This document shows positions 50,201-62,908 of a DNA stretch of 64,000 nt, piece after piece. The position numbers and the translations under genes were made by a program. Origin of the DNA: Setaria digitata (lineage: Eukaryota; Nematoda; Chromadorea; Rhabditida; Setariidae); contig RCAB01000182.1 in the NCBI GenBank assembly GCA_003640385.1, forward strand, positions 1-64,000, written 5' to 3'. Within the stretch, counting starts at the first letter, position 1. Each line of letters starts with the position of its first letter. The notes beneath the pieces are model-generated. The model was not told the origin of the DNA, ran no database searches, and worked only from the letters and a program-made list of their open reading frames with translations.

Positions 50201-52718
50201 TTACCCGAATAACATTCTTCCAAATTACCTTTGTTATTTATTAGTAATTATTCTCTAACTTTATACATTCTCTTTCTTTCTCTCTTTTCTTCTTTTTATT
50301 GCTTAGTAAATTTTGTCGAAAATTTCTTACCATTCTAACCTCCAACTACCGTATTCGACCTCAATTTAGTGTAGTTCGAGAGCAGGTTTACATACTAATT
50401 ATTGTCTGCCTCTCTACCTTCCTCTCATTCTCCCTTTCTTTCCCTCTCTCTTCCTTTTCCTACCAAAATGATATTTGCATTAGTATGGTAAAAGGAGAGA
50501 GAAAATTAGCTAAATTAGGGAATTTTATGTCGATTATGGTTTTGCACGAATTTCAAATGGGAAGAGGACAAAATTGCTTTTCGATTGGGAAAATTAAAAC
50601 TAGAAGTTAGAATATTGTATTCATTGATATGAATTTAATAGTACGAGTTGCATTAAGGAATGTAGGAAGTGTTAAATTAGTTGGTATTTATAATCATAAA
50701 TGATTGATCAAGTAAGAAGAAGTCTAAAATTGCTTAAACATGACAATAATGATGCTTGTTCATCGATAATAGAACAGCGCTGATTATGGTGTTAATAAGA
50801 ACATTTTTCTGTTATGAAGTAAAATAGAAATAATCATAGCACTAATTATGATAATGATAGTAGTTGTTGTAATTGTTTCATAGTAATGATAACAGTTTTA
50901 ACAATAACTAATTACAATAATAAACTTCAGCTCTTTGCTATCTTCCGCTTAGTATACTTCTCTCTAATTTGTAATGGAATCATTTTAATTTATTGCGGCA
51001 CTTTTAAATACTTTACTAACCATTATTATCCGTATTTACCGTTTTTTTTTTTGTTTTTAAATTACAATTGCTTTTTGTCTTCCAAATTATTTTTTTAAAT
51101 TTTAAAAAAGCTTTTCAACATTTCGAAAAAGAAATTACTGTAGCACTTTATTGTTCTTGACTAAGTAGATTTTATTGGCAGCATAATGCTTGCTGATAAC
51201 AGTTGTGAAAATGCAGAATAATGATAATATCTTGTTAATGAAATAACAGTAACAGTGATAACTGTAGCGGAAAAAAAAAAACTAGTTTGTAATTCATAAA
51301 TTTTGTTTTAAATTTTGAATTGAACCAATGCAATTTCAAAGTTTCTTATCCAAACTATGCGATAAACTACGACATTAAGATGTACCGCAATAATGCTAAG
51401 ATTCTTTTTTCTTTCTTCTCATATTTTCATCCGTTATTTCCTCTCATGTTTTCATCTTCTTGGATCTTAAAAAAATCGAGTTCTGAATTTAAATTCAGGT
51501 TGCAACAATAGCCATGCAGTAGTAACTTACTGTTACCATTTTCCTTGCTTATTATCCAAAATTTTATTAAGTTCATAAATTAAATATCTTATAGATATGG
51601 TTGTAACATTTTGTGAAAAGCTTGGCTGGACTTATCTGCGAAGTGTGTTGGATGGTTTTTCTGAACGATTAACATTTGGTGTTCGAAAAGACTTAACGGA
51701 ATTAGTTCAAATTGAAGGAATTGATGGTGTGCGAGCTCGAGCCTGTCATAATGCTAATATTACCACAGTAGCGACGTTAGCTATCACTTCTGTTGATGAT
51801 ATCACAAAAATTTTACGATCTGCGGTCCCTTTTATCAGGTAATCATATGATAGAAGATAGTATCATTATTAAGTTGTTCAGTAACTTATATTAAATTATT
51901 ACATTGATAAACTGCAAAATAGTCCTGAAATACTTTAAATATGATAGAAAGACTGAAGTTGTAAAATAGAAGGCATATGAGAAACTAGCGATAATTAAGA
52001 TTAAATCCTTCAAAAAAAAGGTAATTACTGAAAAATCAAATAAATAATTGTGGAACAAAAAACAAATGTACAATTGATATTGTTGCGTTGATAACTGAGC
52101 CAAGAATTTTCCTTTGATTTGAATATCATTTATAAGGAAATGTATTGCTGATAACAGTTTTGTAGAGGAAATATTACTTAATTTCATTCAGTGATAGATT
52201 AAACCCGAGAAAATACAAATAATGCCTTCCTTCATTTTCATTCAGTTTTAAATCACAGACGAAATTTTACAAATATAACAGCTTTCAAATAACTTCATAA
52301 AAAAATCCACTCATATTTCTAGGTCATTATATTCCAAAACATCTTAAATTGAGTTTATTTGACATGCATAAATACATGAGGTGATTTAATCTATATACCT
52401 CTATGATATAATTAAGTATGATTAGTTTAATTATTTGATATGATTAATATGATCAAGTGACTAAATTATGATTGAAGTACTAAAGTTAAGCTGATTTATA
52501 TGATTAGAGTAAAAGCAATGATTTACGAAGGATAATAAATTCCGTTTCCATCCATTCATTCTCTCTCCTTTTGCTTTTTATACTAGAAGATTTTGGAGAA
52601 TCGGGTATCAGAATTAGAAATGAAGTGAAACAGTAATATGATATAATTCAATTAGTATGATAAAGCTTAGTTTACTTCTTAGTTTAGTGGTTAACAGGTA
52701 ATATAAATAAATAAATAA

Positions 52719-52752
<34 letters not shown>

Positions 52753-55700
52753 NTATATATATATATATATATGTTTTCAGATATACATATAAACACTTGA
52801 AATTTATAAATTAAGAAAGAATTATACGAGTATTCTAGCTGTCATCCATTTAATTAGTAGTAATTGGAGGAAGAATTTAGTGCTGAAGTAGTAAAAGAAG
52901 TCAATTTAAGATAATGAAAGAATGAGGAGAACAAGAAGATGAACAGTGGCACCATACGTTTCAAGGCCATATTCAAGACAAATGATTGAGATTAGTTCGA
53001 TGAGGATAGCTCTTATAGTTGTTACCAAATATTACGTAATATTATTATAAAAGATCAGATTGGGAAGGAAACTGAAAATGGAAATGATGGAGGGAAAAGA
53101 ACGAAAATAATTGCAAATGGAATGGAAAATAAAGCTAACAATTTGAATGGTTCATACTAGTATAGTTTTAAGATTGTATGAATTTAAAATTAGAATGCGT
53201 TAAATTAAACACCTAAATTAACATTAATTTGTGTAGTAAGAAAGCAGAGAAAACGAAAAATAAAGATTTTTCTATCTGGAAATTAAATAAAGCACTGGAA
53301 ATAATGAACTTGATTAATACTAAATTATATCCGCTGATTAAGTACAATTTTTATTTATCGGCCGATTTTTTTTTTCCTTCTTTGCATTTAATGAAATTCA
53401 ACATCAATTTTTGCTAGTTTAATTGAGCAATTAATTAATTATAGACGTAATAACAGTGAGGGATTAAATCGTTGGCTTGCTGGAGAAGGCTTGATGACAG
53501 ACGTTGAAGCAGCTAAACTATTAATTCAACGGGCCCGTCAGAAGCTTTCCTCTTCCCTAAGGTTACTTTTTAACTCTTTCAAGTATTTGGTGAATTTTTA
53601 TTGTAACAGTTGTGCTGCTATAATTGAGCACTAATGTTTCAATGTAAATTTGTAAATTTAGAATTAATTTCTTCTGCTCAATAATACAACTGTTATTTAA
53701 ACATATATGCATATATTTTATTAAATTAATTCATTTCGGAAAATTTGAAAAGAGAAGATTGAAGACTGGGAGCAATTGGTTTTAATTCAGTCAGGAAAAC
53801 TGAAAGAAATCTAATAATGAAGTGTATGTTCAGTAGTAGCTCGTTCTTGAAAGCGTTAGTTGCAGAAGTTTCATTTAAGAACCGTAAGTAGATGTGGTAA
53901 TCAAGAGGGAAATCTCAGTAAACTGGTCGATTATTAGCTTAAATAAAATTCAGTAGTTGATTATTTTATTTACTAACTTAATCGCTATCATTGTTATGAA
54001 TAGTATGTAACTCAACAAATATTTAGGTCTCAGCATATGCGTCTTGATTCCGTACTTGATATGCTATCAGCTTTTGATAAGCTGAAAGTGCCAATCTGAC
54101 TTCGCTTAATCTTATGTGCATTGGGTGGAATTGATCAATATTTTTTGTTAATTAGTAACTACTGGTCAATTATGTTATACGTCGGAAATCAAAAACTAAA
54201 TTTCATCAATGTATTTAATAGCTATCGGATTAATCTGATTTGAGTTTCGTTCGGGTTGTAAATTTTTTTAGAGCTGTTGGGATATTTTCGGATGCAAAAA
54301 TTGATTCCCTGTTTTCGACGGTAAAATCAATTAATGAAATTGATTGCGATAATTTGGATGATCATAATGGTAAATGTGGTGACAATCAAGATTTTGCCTC
54401 TGATCCTGCAGATCTTGAATTTACTTCACTAGATTTTCTCACGGTTAGTAAATTCTTCAAACAAATTGATAAGATTCTTAACTATCTAATTGTGAAAGAA
54501 AATTGACGAATTTATATTTTCAAATTATTGTTCAAACATAAATGAGTTTTCGATTTTTGTTTAAATTCAGTTTTACAAACTGGGGTAGAATTTTAGATTA
54601 AAGTAATAAATTATTAGTATAGGAGATAAGTGATCAGTTTATCTTAAATATTATCCATTATTCTAATGGACTTTAAATTATAAAATTATATTTTTCAAAA
54701 AAAAAAAAATCATTTTTTAGTAGTAATTTTAAGATAACGGTATCTTTATAGCATGGATCATGCCCAGTTACAACTGCTTCTGAAAATTCGGAAGAACAAA
54801 ATTCAGCGAGCACGCAAAGTTTAGCCCAAACATCAGAAGTAACTGAAAAAAAATTATCAGAAATGGAATTACTAAAAAGCGATGAGCTGGATGAAATGAA
54901 ACAAACTGTTTTGCACGATTATTCTGGAAATAATTATGAAACTTTGGATATTCCGGACAGGTTAAAATCGGATGATGTCGAACAGTTATGCTTGAATTTC
55001 TCCCACACTTCGATGTCAGATGAAACACTGTTACGTTTTGGTTGCAGTCAGAGTTCCGGTAAAATTGAACAAATTACTCAAACATTGGATGCTGTTACCG
55101 TTCTTGCTAACAATGAAAAATTTGCGAGAATTAAATCGGCGAAACAAGATGAACAGGTGACAACTGATCTGGGAATATTTCAATCATCGAATATTTCTAG
55201 CTTGATCCAAAATGAGAATCCGATCAGTGCAACAGCAGAAGCACTTAATCTCGAGATTTATAATGACAATAAGCAAAGTGATGAGGAGCAGAATTTTATA
55301 AATTCTAAATTAAATGAATTATCTGTAATTCAGTTCAGTGAATCCTCATCAACTGATCAGTCAGCGTTTGCTATGCAGCAACCGATACCTCTTGGTAGTA
55401 TTGAGGAAGAAAAAGAAATAGTCGTAAATTCGAGTGAAAAGATTGGAAATCAGTCAACTTTTGATAGCAGTGCTGATCTGTTTGATCAGACATTCTGTTC
55501 ATCGGTTAATTCGCAATCAATCAATACACCACATAACTCATCCCATTCCTTTAAGCGTATCAACCGACGATCTTCGATCAGTCAATCGTCGAGATCACCA
55601 AGCTTTCAGAGTCCTTTGCATAAAGTACTAAAACTTGAATCATCTTTTACGACATCTACGGGAACAGAAATTAAATTTAATAAAAGTGTTCAAGGTGATG

Positions 55701-58700
55701 TTGGCCACTTCACTAATGATCAAACAGAAGCAACCGAATTTCAAATTATTGATGTTTGCGGGTATATTCCTTAGCATATTATTTAAAAATCAAGTTTCAG
55801 TATTTCTTTCTTTTTTAAATTAAATTTAGATCCCGAAATAAAGATTAGTTGGATTACTGGATTGAATTATTATCAGATCAGAAGTAGTTTGATGCTTATT
55901 TTCTAGTTCTTGCACAACTTGGAAGCAATTATTAACACGACAAAAGTATTGGGATCAAATTGGTTTGGGTATCGCTTGGTGTAGCAGAAATGTAATTGGT
56001 GTAGCTTTATGCGCATTAAATGAGAAATGCTTTTATATTGATTTCACAAGAAGTAAATTTATTGTCTTTTAAATCATTTCAAATCTAAGTTTACCTCTCA
56101 TTTTATTTTTTGCTTAATTTTAAATGATGATAAATGTGTTTGGAAGGAGTTACAATGAGTGTCCTAAAGTAGTTCTTAAATTTGCTCTTTAGCTTCCTTC
56201 ACAGTTCCAAATTTTAATTGATTTTTTTTTTTTTTTTTTCAACAAGAGCTGTGGAAAATAATTTTTCATTTTAAATTCAACCATCGTCTGATTATCTCTT
56301 CATCTTATCAGTGATAATTACGGATATACTGTTTTCAGAAGATGGATATGCCGTTGAATTTCATGAGCGACTCACAGCGTTGGATAATTTATTAAAGTCC
56401 GAACAGCAAAAATATATTTATGATTTGCCATCGGTTTCACGCTCATTACGATCGCTTCAAAACTCAAAATGCCAAAATTGGCAATTGAATAATTGTATTT
56501 GTGTACAAACACTCTCATATTTAGCTCATTATCGTTCATCGGATAATGATTCTCCTCTTTCCTTTCAGGTTTTCAATTTCATATTTAAATTCTTGCACGA
56601 ACAGTAAGTAAAAAACTAATCATTCTTTGATCATGTTTTTGACAAAAATTGTAATATCAAAGAACATTAATCATTATTATTCATTTGTTTTATAGAATTG
56701 GGAAATTTTTGAAAATTTAGAATAAAACAAATCAACATTGATTATGCATTATCCAAGATGAGCTACTGCATGTCATATTGGATTATTCCACTCTAATTAA
56801 TTTACAAATTCGATTTTTACACTAAAATTTTTCATGGTATTTTAGGATTTACTTTCGCGTCTTACTTCACCGGAACGTGCAGCAATTTTAAAAAATGCTA
56901 CACCACGTCTGCAAGCAGTAATTAACTCATTTATATGTTTGCATATGCATGATGATCTAATGTCGGCTGCCATTCGATTATCATCAACTCAATCAGTAAA
57001 ACTGGAAATGCAATCAGTTGTATTGTTTAGTAAAATAGAAGCTACCGGTATATCATTCGATGCAAATCAGGCTAAATCCCTTGCTGATAAGGTGTTATTT
57101 GATTATTTTTTTTTTTTAGATTTCTTCTTAATCCAGAATTCTTAAATTTTCTTCCGTTTGTTTTTTGAAAACCAAAAAAATATGTCATAGCGTGAAAATG
57201 CTTAAAATTTTTTATTTACCTGTTTCATCTCAGCTTAAACGGAAAATGACAGAAGTTGAAACAAAGGCTTATCATATCGCTGGAATTTCATTTAATTTTG
57301 CTTCAGCTTCCGAAATTTCTCAGGTATTGAATACTATTTGTTGTCAAAATGAACAAAAATTGTTTGCGAAGTATTAATTTGATTTCCTATAGAGAAGGAA
57401 TGGATGAATTCTTGTATTCATATTAAATTTCCTTTAAAAATAAAAGTATTCAACTGAAATTTAAAATTGAATCCGTTCAATCAATACGCGGAAATTCCTA
57501 GTCTGATTTACTTTTTTCTTCAGGTATTATTTGTACGATTGCGAATTCCACCACCGAATATATCAACTGGTCGACATTATTCAACAAATAAAATGGTACT
57601 CCAACGATTAGCTCCCAAATACCCAATTGTAAATTTAATTTTAGATTGGAGAAGAATGAATACTGCCCTAACGGTAAGCGATTCTAAATAATTGCGATAA
57701 AATTTTGGGTTATGATAATATCTGATAACATTGACAACCTTTCTATTTCGATAATTGCTGAGATAGCAGTAGCAATTTTAGAATTTTTATAAGACTTGCT
57801 ATTAGCAATAAATTTTGATTTTCTAAGTAGCTAATAATATTAATTCCTTGGCTCCTCGATAATATTAATTATTCTAAAATTTGGAAAGAAGTTTAATACC
57901 GCTGATAATTTCGTAGGAGCCAATGATAACAGTGCTTTTGATATGATTTCTTTTTCAAAATTCAGAATGTCACTTTTTTCTTCTTCCAGGCATCCTTGCC
58001 AATACTTTTAAATTCTTGTTGCTCTGATGGAAGAATTCGTGCTACTTTTGCCATAAATTGTTCTACTGGTCGTGTTTTAACAATGAATCCAAATGTACAA
58101 AATGTACAGAAGCAACCAGTTATCGATGGCTTCTCAATTAGATCGCTGTTTATTGCTCCAACAGGTATGTTTGAAAAAAAAAAAAAAAAATATTCAAATT
58201 TGTTTTTAGAAGTTCAAAAAATTTCAGAATGTTTCAAGAGCATTAAACAATTTCTATATAAAATGAAATGCATAGTAATAAAAAAGGCTCAGCTAGGCGA
58301 CAAATTTATCTTTCTTACAGCTAAGCCATGAAATATGCTAAAACCTTTTATATAAATTGGCAAAATTATCACTTAGTAATTTACAAATTTTTTTTTTTTT
58401 GTTTAATTTCCAGTAATTTTTGTTTCATTCAATTTTGTTTCTTAAAATCTAAATTTTAAAAGATTTAGTATTTGTTTTTTTTTTTTTTTGAGGTCGAATT
58501 CTGTTATCATCTGATTATCGACAATTAGAAATGCGTATATTAGCACACTTATCAGATGACCCTTATCTTATTTCTATGTTTTTGGCTAAGGGTGATTTTT
58601 TCGAAACTGTTGCAACTAAATGGAATGCTAATGAGAATTTTTATATGAAAGTTGACCGGAACAAAGTAAAACAGGTTAATAAATTTTTAAAAGAATTTCA

Positions 58701-60367
58701 AACTTATCTAGTAACAGACTTCATTAAACTCTTTGATAAATTAAAACTCATCATTAAATTTTTAATTTCTAAAGAAAAAAGCAAGAATTTTTTTAGCTTT
58801 GTTATGGTATTCTATATGGTATGGGTGCTACAACATTAAGTAAAGAATTAAACATACAAAAGCAACATGCACAACAATTGATCGTATCTTTTTTTCAACA
58901 ATTTCCAAGTAAAATATTCGAAAATTATTTAATTAATAAAGGACAATTAATGCATTTTTGAGTCGTTTTTTTTTTTTTTCTAATATCTTTTAACCAATTT
59001 CATTAATTCTTTATTATTGCCAATGAAAATCATCATTAAAAGAGAGCATTTCTTTTTTTAATGGAATGAAATTTGAAAGGAACCAAAATTGATAATAGGT
59101 TCCCTTCCTTTTTATCTTACTTTTTATTGGCTGCCGTTTTTTCTTTTTTCTTACTATCTCCTGTACTTGTTATCGATAAGATTGTAGTGATAAATACGGT
59201 AATGATTACTGTAATTTATTGATGAAAACGAAATTTTACACTTTTTTTTTGTTCTGTTTTGTTTTTTCTCTTCTTTCCTCTATAGAAGTACGAATATGGA
59301 TGGATAAAATATTAACAATATGTCGAGCTGACGGATACGTAAGCACATTTTTGGGTCGCCGACGATATTTACCGAATATAAGCGACATGTTGCAAATGGA
59401 ATCAGCCCAAGCTGAACGGCAAGCAATTAATACTTGCATACAAGTTAGTCTTACAGCTAATTAATTATCATTTGACATCAAAATGCGGAATCTATTTATA
59501 GACTTTAAACTATTATTATGCTAAATATCGTGAATGAAATGTTAACACGAGTTCATGCTATTATACCTCTCAAACTGTTGCATTTCATTCATTCATTCAG
59601 TCAATCGTTCATCGAATTTATTTATCCCAGATATTAGCGAATTAAGATTAATTGTATTAAATTTAAAGCTTGGCTAATTAAAAAAAGCAATATCAATCCG
59701 ACAAGTTATTCTGTTTTCTAACATCAGCATTTCTTCAACAACAAGACTTTTTTCAATTCTCTGCAATAAAGTTACATCAATATATTAATACCAGTTTAGG
59801 TTTTTTATGTATTTCAAAATGCGGATTTTATTTATGAAATTAGCATTATGTACTTCCGGGCATCATTACCGCTTTATTATTGCCTTTAGCGGCACGGCTA
59901 ACTTTTTTAAATCCTTCTTACGGTTATTTATTAGGACTATGAACTATATTTTACAGGGTTCAGCTGCTGAGCTCTTCAAAATTGCATTATTGAAACTGCA
60001 GAAGAATTTATCTGGTTAGTTTTTTCCTTCTTAAGGTAATTGATGCTAGCAGGTTGATAGTAGAGGAATAAAGAAGATATGAAAATACCTTGATCTATAG
60101 TCATGTATCATTAGCCAAAAGATTTGATTAATTTTACTGGCAAAATTTAACTTTTTATACACCTGTGTTCCAGACACTAACTCATCCATTGTCATGCAAC
60201 TACACGATGAAGTGTTAGTGGAAACGGATGAAAATTCGGTTGCTTCAGTTGTTGAAATAATCAGAAATTCGATGATATCGGCCATTCCAAATTTACGAGT
60301 TCCATTAGTAGTTAGAATTTCATCCGGAAAAAGTTGGGGAGAACTGCAGGAATATGTCGAAATTTAA
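36156..60367 (+). CDS. polq-1: DNA polymerase theta (helicase + A-family polymerase), 26 exons
   Basis: Mediates theta-mediated end joining of double-strand breaks. All 26 junctions keep phase: 36156-36431, 36630-36780, 37123-37225, 37407-37628, 38068-38324, 39398-39610, 47945-48066, 48254-48395, 48617-48753, 48977-49156, 49455-49590, 51595-51838, 53445-53561, 54272-54443, 54752-55761, 55907-56052, 56312-56568, 56846-57091, 57234-57323, 57524-57673, 57990-58164, 58493-58674, 58797-58908, 59286-59443, 59957-60014, 60174-60367; 1,749 aa. Helicase: Walker A APTSSGKT (49-56), DEFH (148-151), [18 protein letters not shown] (397-401). A polar linker (825-1160) is mostly one exon. Polymerase: STGR, motif [13 protein letters not shown] (D1523), O-helix [21 protein letters not shown], motif C QLHDEVL (D1697/E1698). 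The exonuclease-like region lacks an obvious active DE pair. One 8.3-kb intron contains ceh-10. Confidence 0.95.
40562..40585. repeat. AT dinucleotide run
   Basis: About 12 alternating AT units inside the large polq-1 intron. Confidence 0.85.
43310..46150 (-). CDS. ceh-10: CEH-10, VSX/CHX10-class paired-like homeodomain protein (5 exons)
   Basis: Exons 46150-45871, 45473-45298, 44523-44449, 44272-44095, 43557-43310; phases agree, 318 aa. The homeodomain occupies residues 132-191, starting KRRHRTIFT and ending [11 protein letters not shown], with Gln at position 50. It is followed at once by the CVC domain that defines the VSX/CHX10/CEH-10 class: [20 protein letters not shown] ... APWLLG/MHKKS, split across exons 4 and 5. 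The C-terminus is Asn/His-rich. C. elegans CEH-10 specifies neurons including AIY, RID and CAN; a neuronal role here is inferred. The start is the first in-frame ATG after an upstream stop; a further 5' exon cannot be excluded. It lies wholly inside a polq-1 intron, antisense. Confidence 0.95.
46213..46268. repeat. Degenerate TAC/TTA triplet repeat upstream of ceh-10
   Basis: Imperfect triplets (CTACTGTTACTACTATTACGG...) just 5' of the ceh-10 start codon on its strand, probably within its 5' UTR or proximal promoter. Confidence 0.5.
46583..46657. repeat. Purine-rich (GA) tract
   Basis: About 75 bp almost entirely G and A on the plus strand, upstream of ceh-10 within the polq-1 intron. Confidence 0.8.
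47143..47220. repeat. AC dinucleotide microsatellite (about 39 units)
   Basis: An uninterrupted AC array of 78 bp about 1 kb upstream of ceh-10 and in the polq-1 intron. It produces spurious Cys-Val ORFs on the minus strand. Confidence 0.97.
49903..50084. repeat. Imperfect tandem duplication, about 85-bp period
   Basis: Two copies begin ATTAATTA(T/G)GTCTTTAGAAT at 49903 and 49988 and share a TTCATCCAAATT block near their ends. Located in the polq-1 intron between exons 11 and 12. Confidence 0.65.
52723..52772. repeat. AT microsatellite containing an ambiguous base
   Basis: About 50 bp of alternating AT with N at 52753, the only ambiguous base I saw in the window. It lies in a polq-1 intron; its true length is uncertain. 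Confidence 0.95.
54027..54099 (+). other. Candidate alternative terminal exon of polq-1
   Basis: Following a TATTTAG acceptor, this 73-bp segment joins in phase to the exon ending at 53561 and gives 23 residues ([20 protein letters not shown]...) and then TGA at 54097. The main model skips it and joins 53561 to 54272 in phase. If used, it would end the protein at about 790 residues, after the helicase half. The evidence is only the acceptor, phase and plausible composition. Confidence 0.3.
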
Positions 60368-62908
60368 TTGCTTTCAAGAAGTACAAATCGGCGACAGCTT
60401 AATTGCTATTTCAGGAATTATTCATTTCTGAGGCAGTTTCCAGTTATTAAATCTCTCTTCATTCTCTACTAGAAATTTCATTTCCTCTCAAAACTGTGAT
60501 AATTATCTTATTGCTCTATTATTCCAAATTAAATGTTGTTGGCTACGACTAATTTGCTATTTGACCCTTCCAGTTTTATGGATGTATGAAAAACACGGAA
60601 TTTTGCATGCATATTTCCAAAAATTAATTAATGATGTCTTTGCGAACTGTCTAGATTACTTTGTAGCATTTCTTAACCGGTTTCACTTAAGATTACATTG
60701 ATAGCATTCAGGTTCATTTTCCAACAGACAAGTGATAGGTAGTTCAGACTTGTAAAATTTTTAGAAATAAATCTTCGGCACCATATTTTTTTTTCCTAAT
60801 CTTGACCAAAAAAGTTTATTCTCTAATTCAAAAGTAATACACTTATTTTCCCAACGATGTCATTTCTTGCTTATTATTTGGTTAAATCTTGTCTGATTGT
60901 CAATTATACTTTGTTTTTATCTGATTGTCAATTATACTTTGTTTTTATCTGACTGTCAATGACTCCTTTTTGCATGTTTATCTTTGATTATCAGTAATAT
61001 TTTATTCGTTTTTATCAGATTACAGTGTTATTTTTTCGTTCTTATTTTGACTTCCAGTGATATTTTGTTTTTCGTACTACATTATCAGTGAAATCATATT
61101 TGTCCTTATTATATTATCAGCATGATATCATGTACTGCCACTGCCACTGATGTTTATTTTGCAATTATTTGATTGTTAAAGATATTAGCACACTATAATC
61201 TCAGGGAAACTTCATCTTTATCCATTGTATATTGATATTGCAGTTTTCTTTTTTTTTCATTTTCCTTTGTAAAGAATCAAAATTATTCATGTTTTCGACA
61301 GATCAAAAAACCAAGAATACTTGAAATTCGAAATAAATGCTATAAAATTTGCGGACTGAAAAATAAGATTATCTGTAACTGTATTCATGCATTGTAAAAT
61401 AAATTTCCAAGCGTTTTCTTTTTTTTTCCCCCTTATTATATTGTGATATGAATAGCGTATTTTAAATGTCCATAAAATGATGTTCGAAGATTGATTACAG
61501 ATAAAACTGCAAATTATTGATAAAAATGAAATATTTTTATAGACTATGGAGAGAGGAAGATACAAAAATCACGCAGCTTTAAGAAAAATGATAATAAAAT
61601 AGGAACAAGATAAATATAGCATGTGGCCAATGATTAGTTCATATCTTCAGAAAAGGAAAGATAATGATTGGTAAGAATAATTGCGATTAAACTGATATTG
61701 AGTTAGTTATGAAAATGATTAGAAATGGTCGAAAAACGAGAAATTAACATTTTGTTAATAACTTGTAGGATAAAAACGATCATTAAGGTAAGTTGAATAT
61801 CATAACAGGTAAAATTCGAATAGCACTGCAACAGTTACTTATGAACAATTATCATTGCTTAATACTAATTAGCTAAGTATATGTCACATGTTTTATAGCT
61901 ATAAATTACAAATGAATCGGTCGTGATGATTAGAATTTATGATATGAAAGAAGCAACTAAAAGTATAACGACAATAACAACAGAGGAATAAAAGAAGTCA
62001 ATGAAGAGCGATCATAATAGCCTCAATTACTAATTATGCTAATCTATCATATGGCTATAGATTCAAGATGAATCTACATGGTGTAATTAGACTTTATGGA
62101 AGCATAAAAACTACTACGGCACTTCGTCTACTCAAGCAATTATATTAGTCAAGCATTATTAGATTGCATGTTTGCATGACTGAACGCTTTAAAACTGCAT
62201 TTCATTTACTTAAGGAGTTACGCTAATTCTAGGATAGATTGTGCGTTTGCAGGATTGCAGCTATTTCAAGTATTAACAGTTTCCTGGAGGAGCTTATGTC
62301 CGAGTACTTGCAGTACATTGCAGTTCTACAACGTTTAGGTGCTTATTACATATGACAGAAAGGTTCTTTTCCCTTAAGAATTACTTTTCTAATCTACTTT
62401 ACCACGCTCTCCTTTCTAACTCCGGAAATCAGGATCATATCATATTCCGCAATTAACACCTCGCTAGATTATGACCTCAGGAATAGCAAGAAAACTGAGA
62501 AATCCACTTGTCCTTGACGGGATTTAACGAGCGGGCCATCTTGACGCTGTTAGATTCGGTGTTTTGGAGGGCTTAATGGCTTTGTTTAGAGTTGAGTAAG
62601 AGTTTGGTTGGGAAAGACATTTTGAAGGGCCAAGTGAGAGCTTAGTACTCGCTTAAGACTTTAGAAATACTCAGTGGTTTTTCAAGGTATCTTCAATATT
62701 TTAATTAATTGCATTATAACTAACCAAGGCACACAAATGATAAGTTAGATAGCAAGCGAAAAAAGAAATATAGCAGCTATTGTAGCTAACAGCAACAAAT
62801 TAAAACGGCTATTCTTGTTTGGATACGATTTTCACAATGTTGCAATTCGTACTTTGTGAAATTTCTGTCATTGCAAGGCTTTTGTAATTCAGATTTGAAA
62901 CGGTGGTG
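60368..62908. other. polq-1 to BUD31 intergenic region
   Basis: 2.5 kb. It contains an AATAAA at 60766-60771 (possible polq-1 polyadenylation signal, 400 bp past the stop), a 28-bp tandem repeat and degenerate TTATCAG-containing copies to about 61120. A more GC-balanced block at 62280-62660 precedes the BUD31 gene and may be its promoter. No coding segment was recognised. Confidence 0.5.
60893..60960. repeat. 28-bp tandem repeat, about 2.4 copies
   Basis: The unit CTGATTGTCAATTATACTTT plus GTTTTTAT occurs at 60893-60920 and 60921-60948, identical, with a partial third copy (CTGACTGTCAAT) at 60949-60960. Confidence 0.9.

Noticed and set aside
36156..60367. Separate HELQ-type helicase gene and a separate A-family polymerase gene
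   Set aside because: All exon phases connect across the 8.3-kb intron and the linker, and the order of conserved blocks is that of full-length Pol theta.
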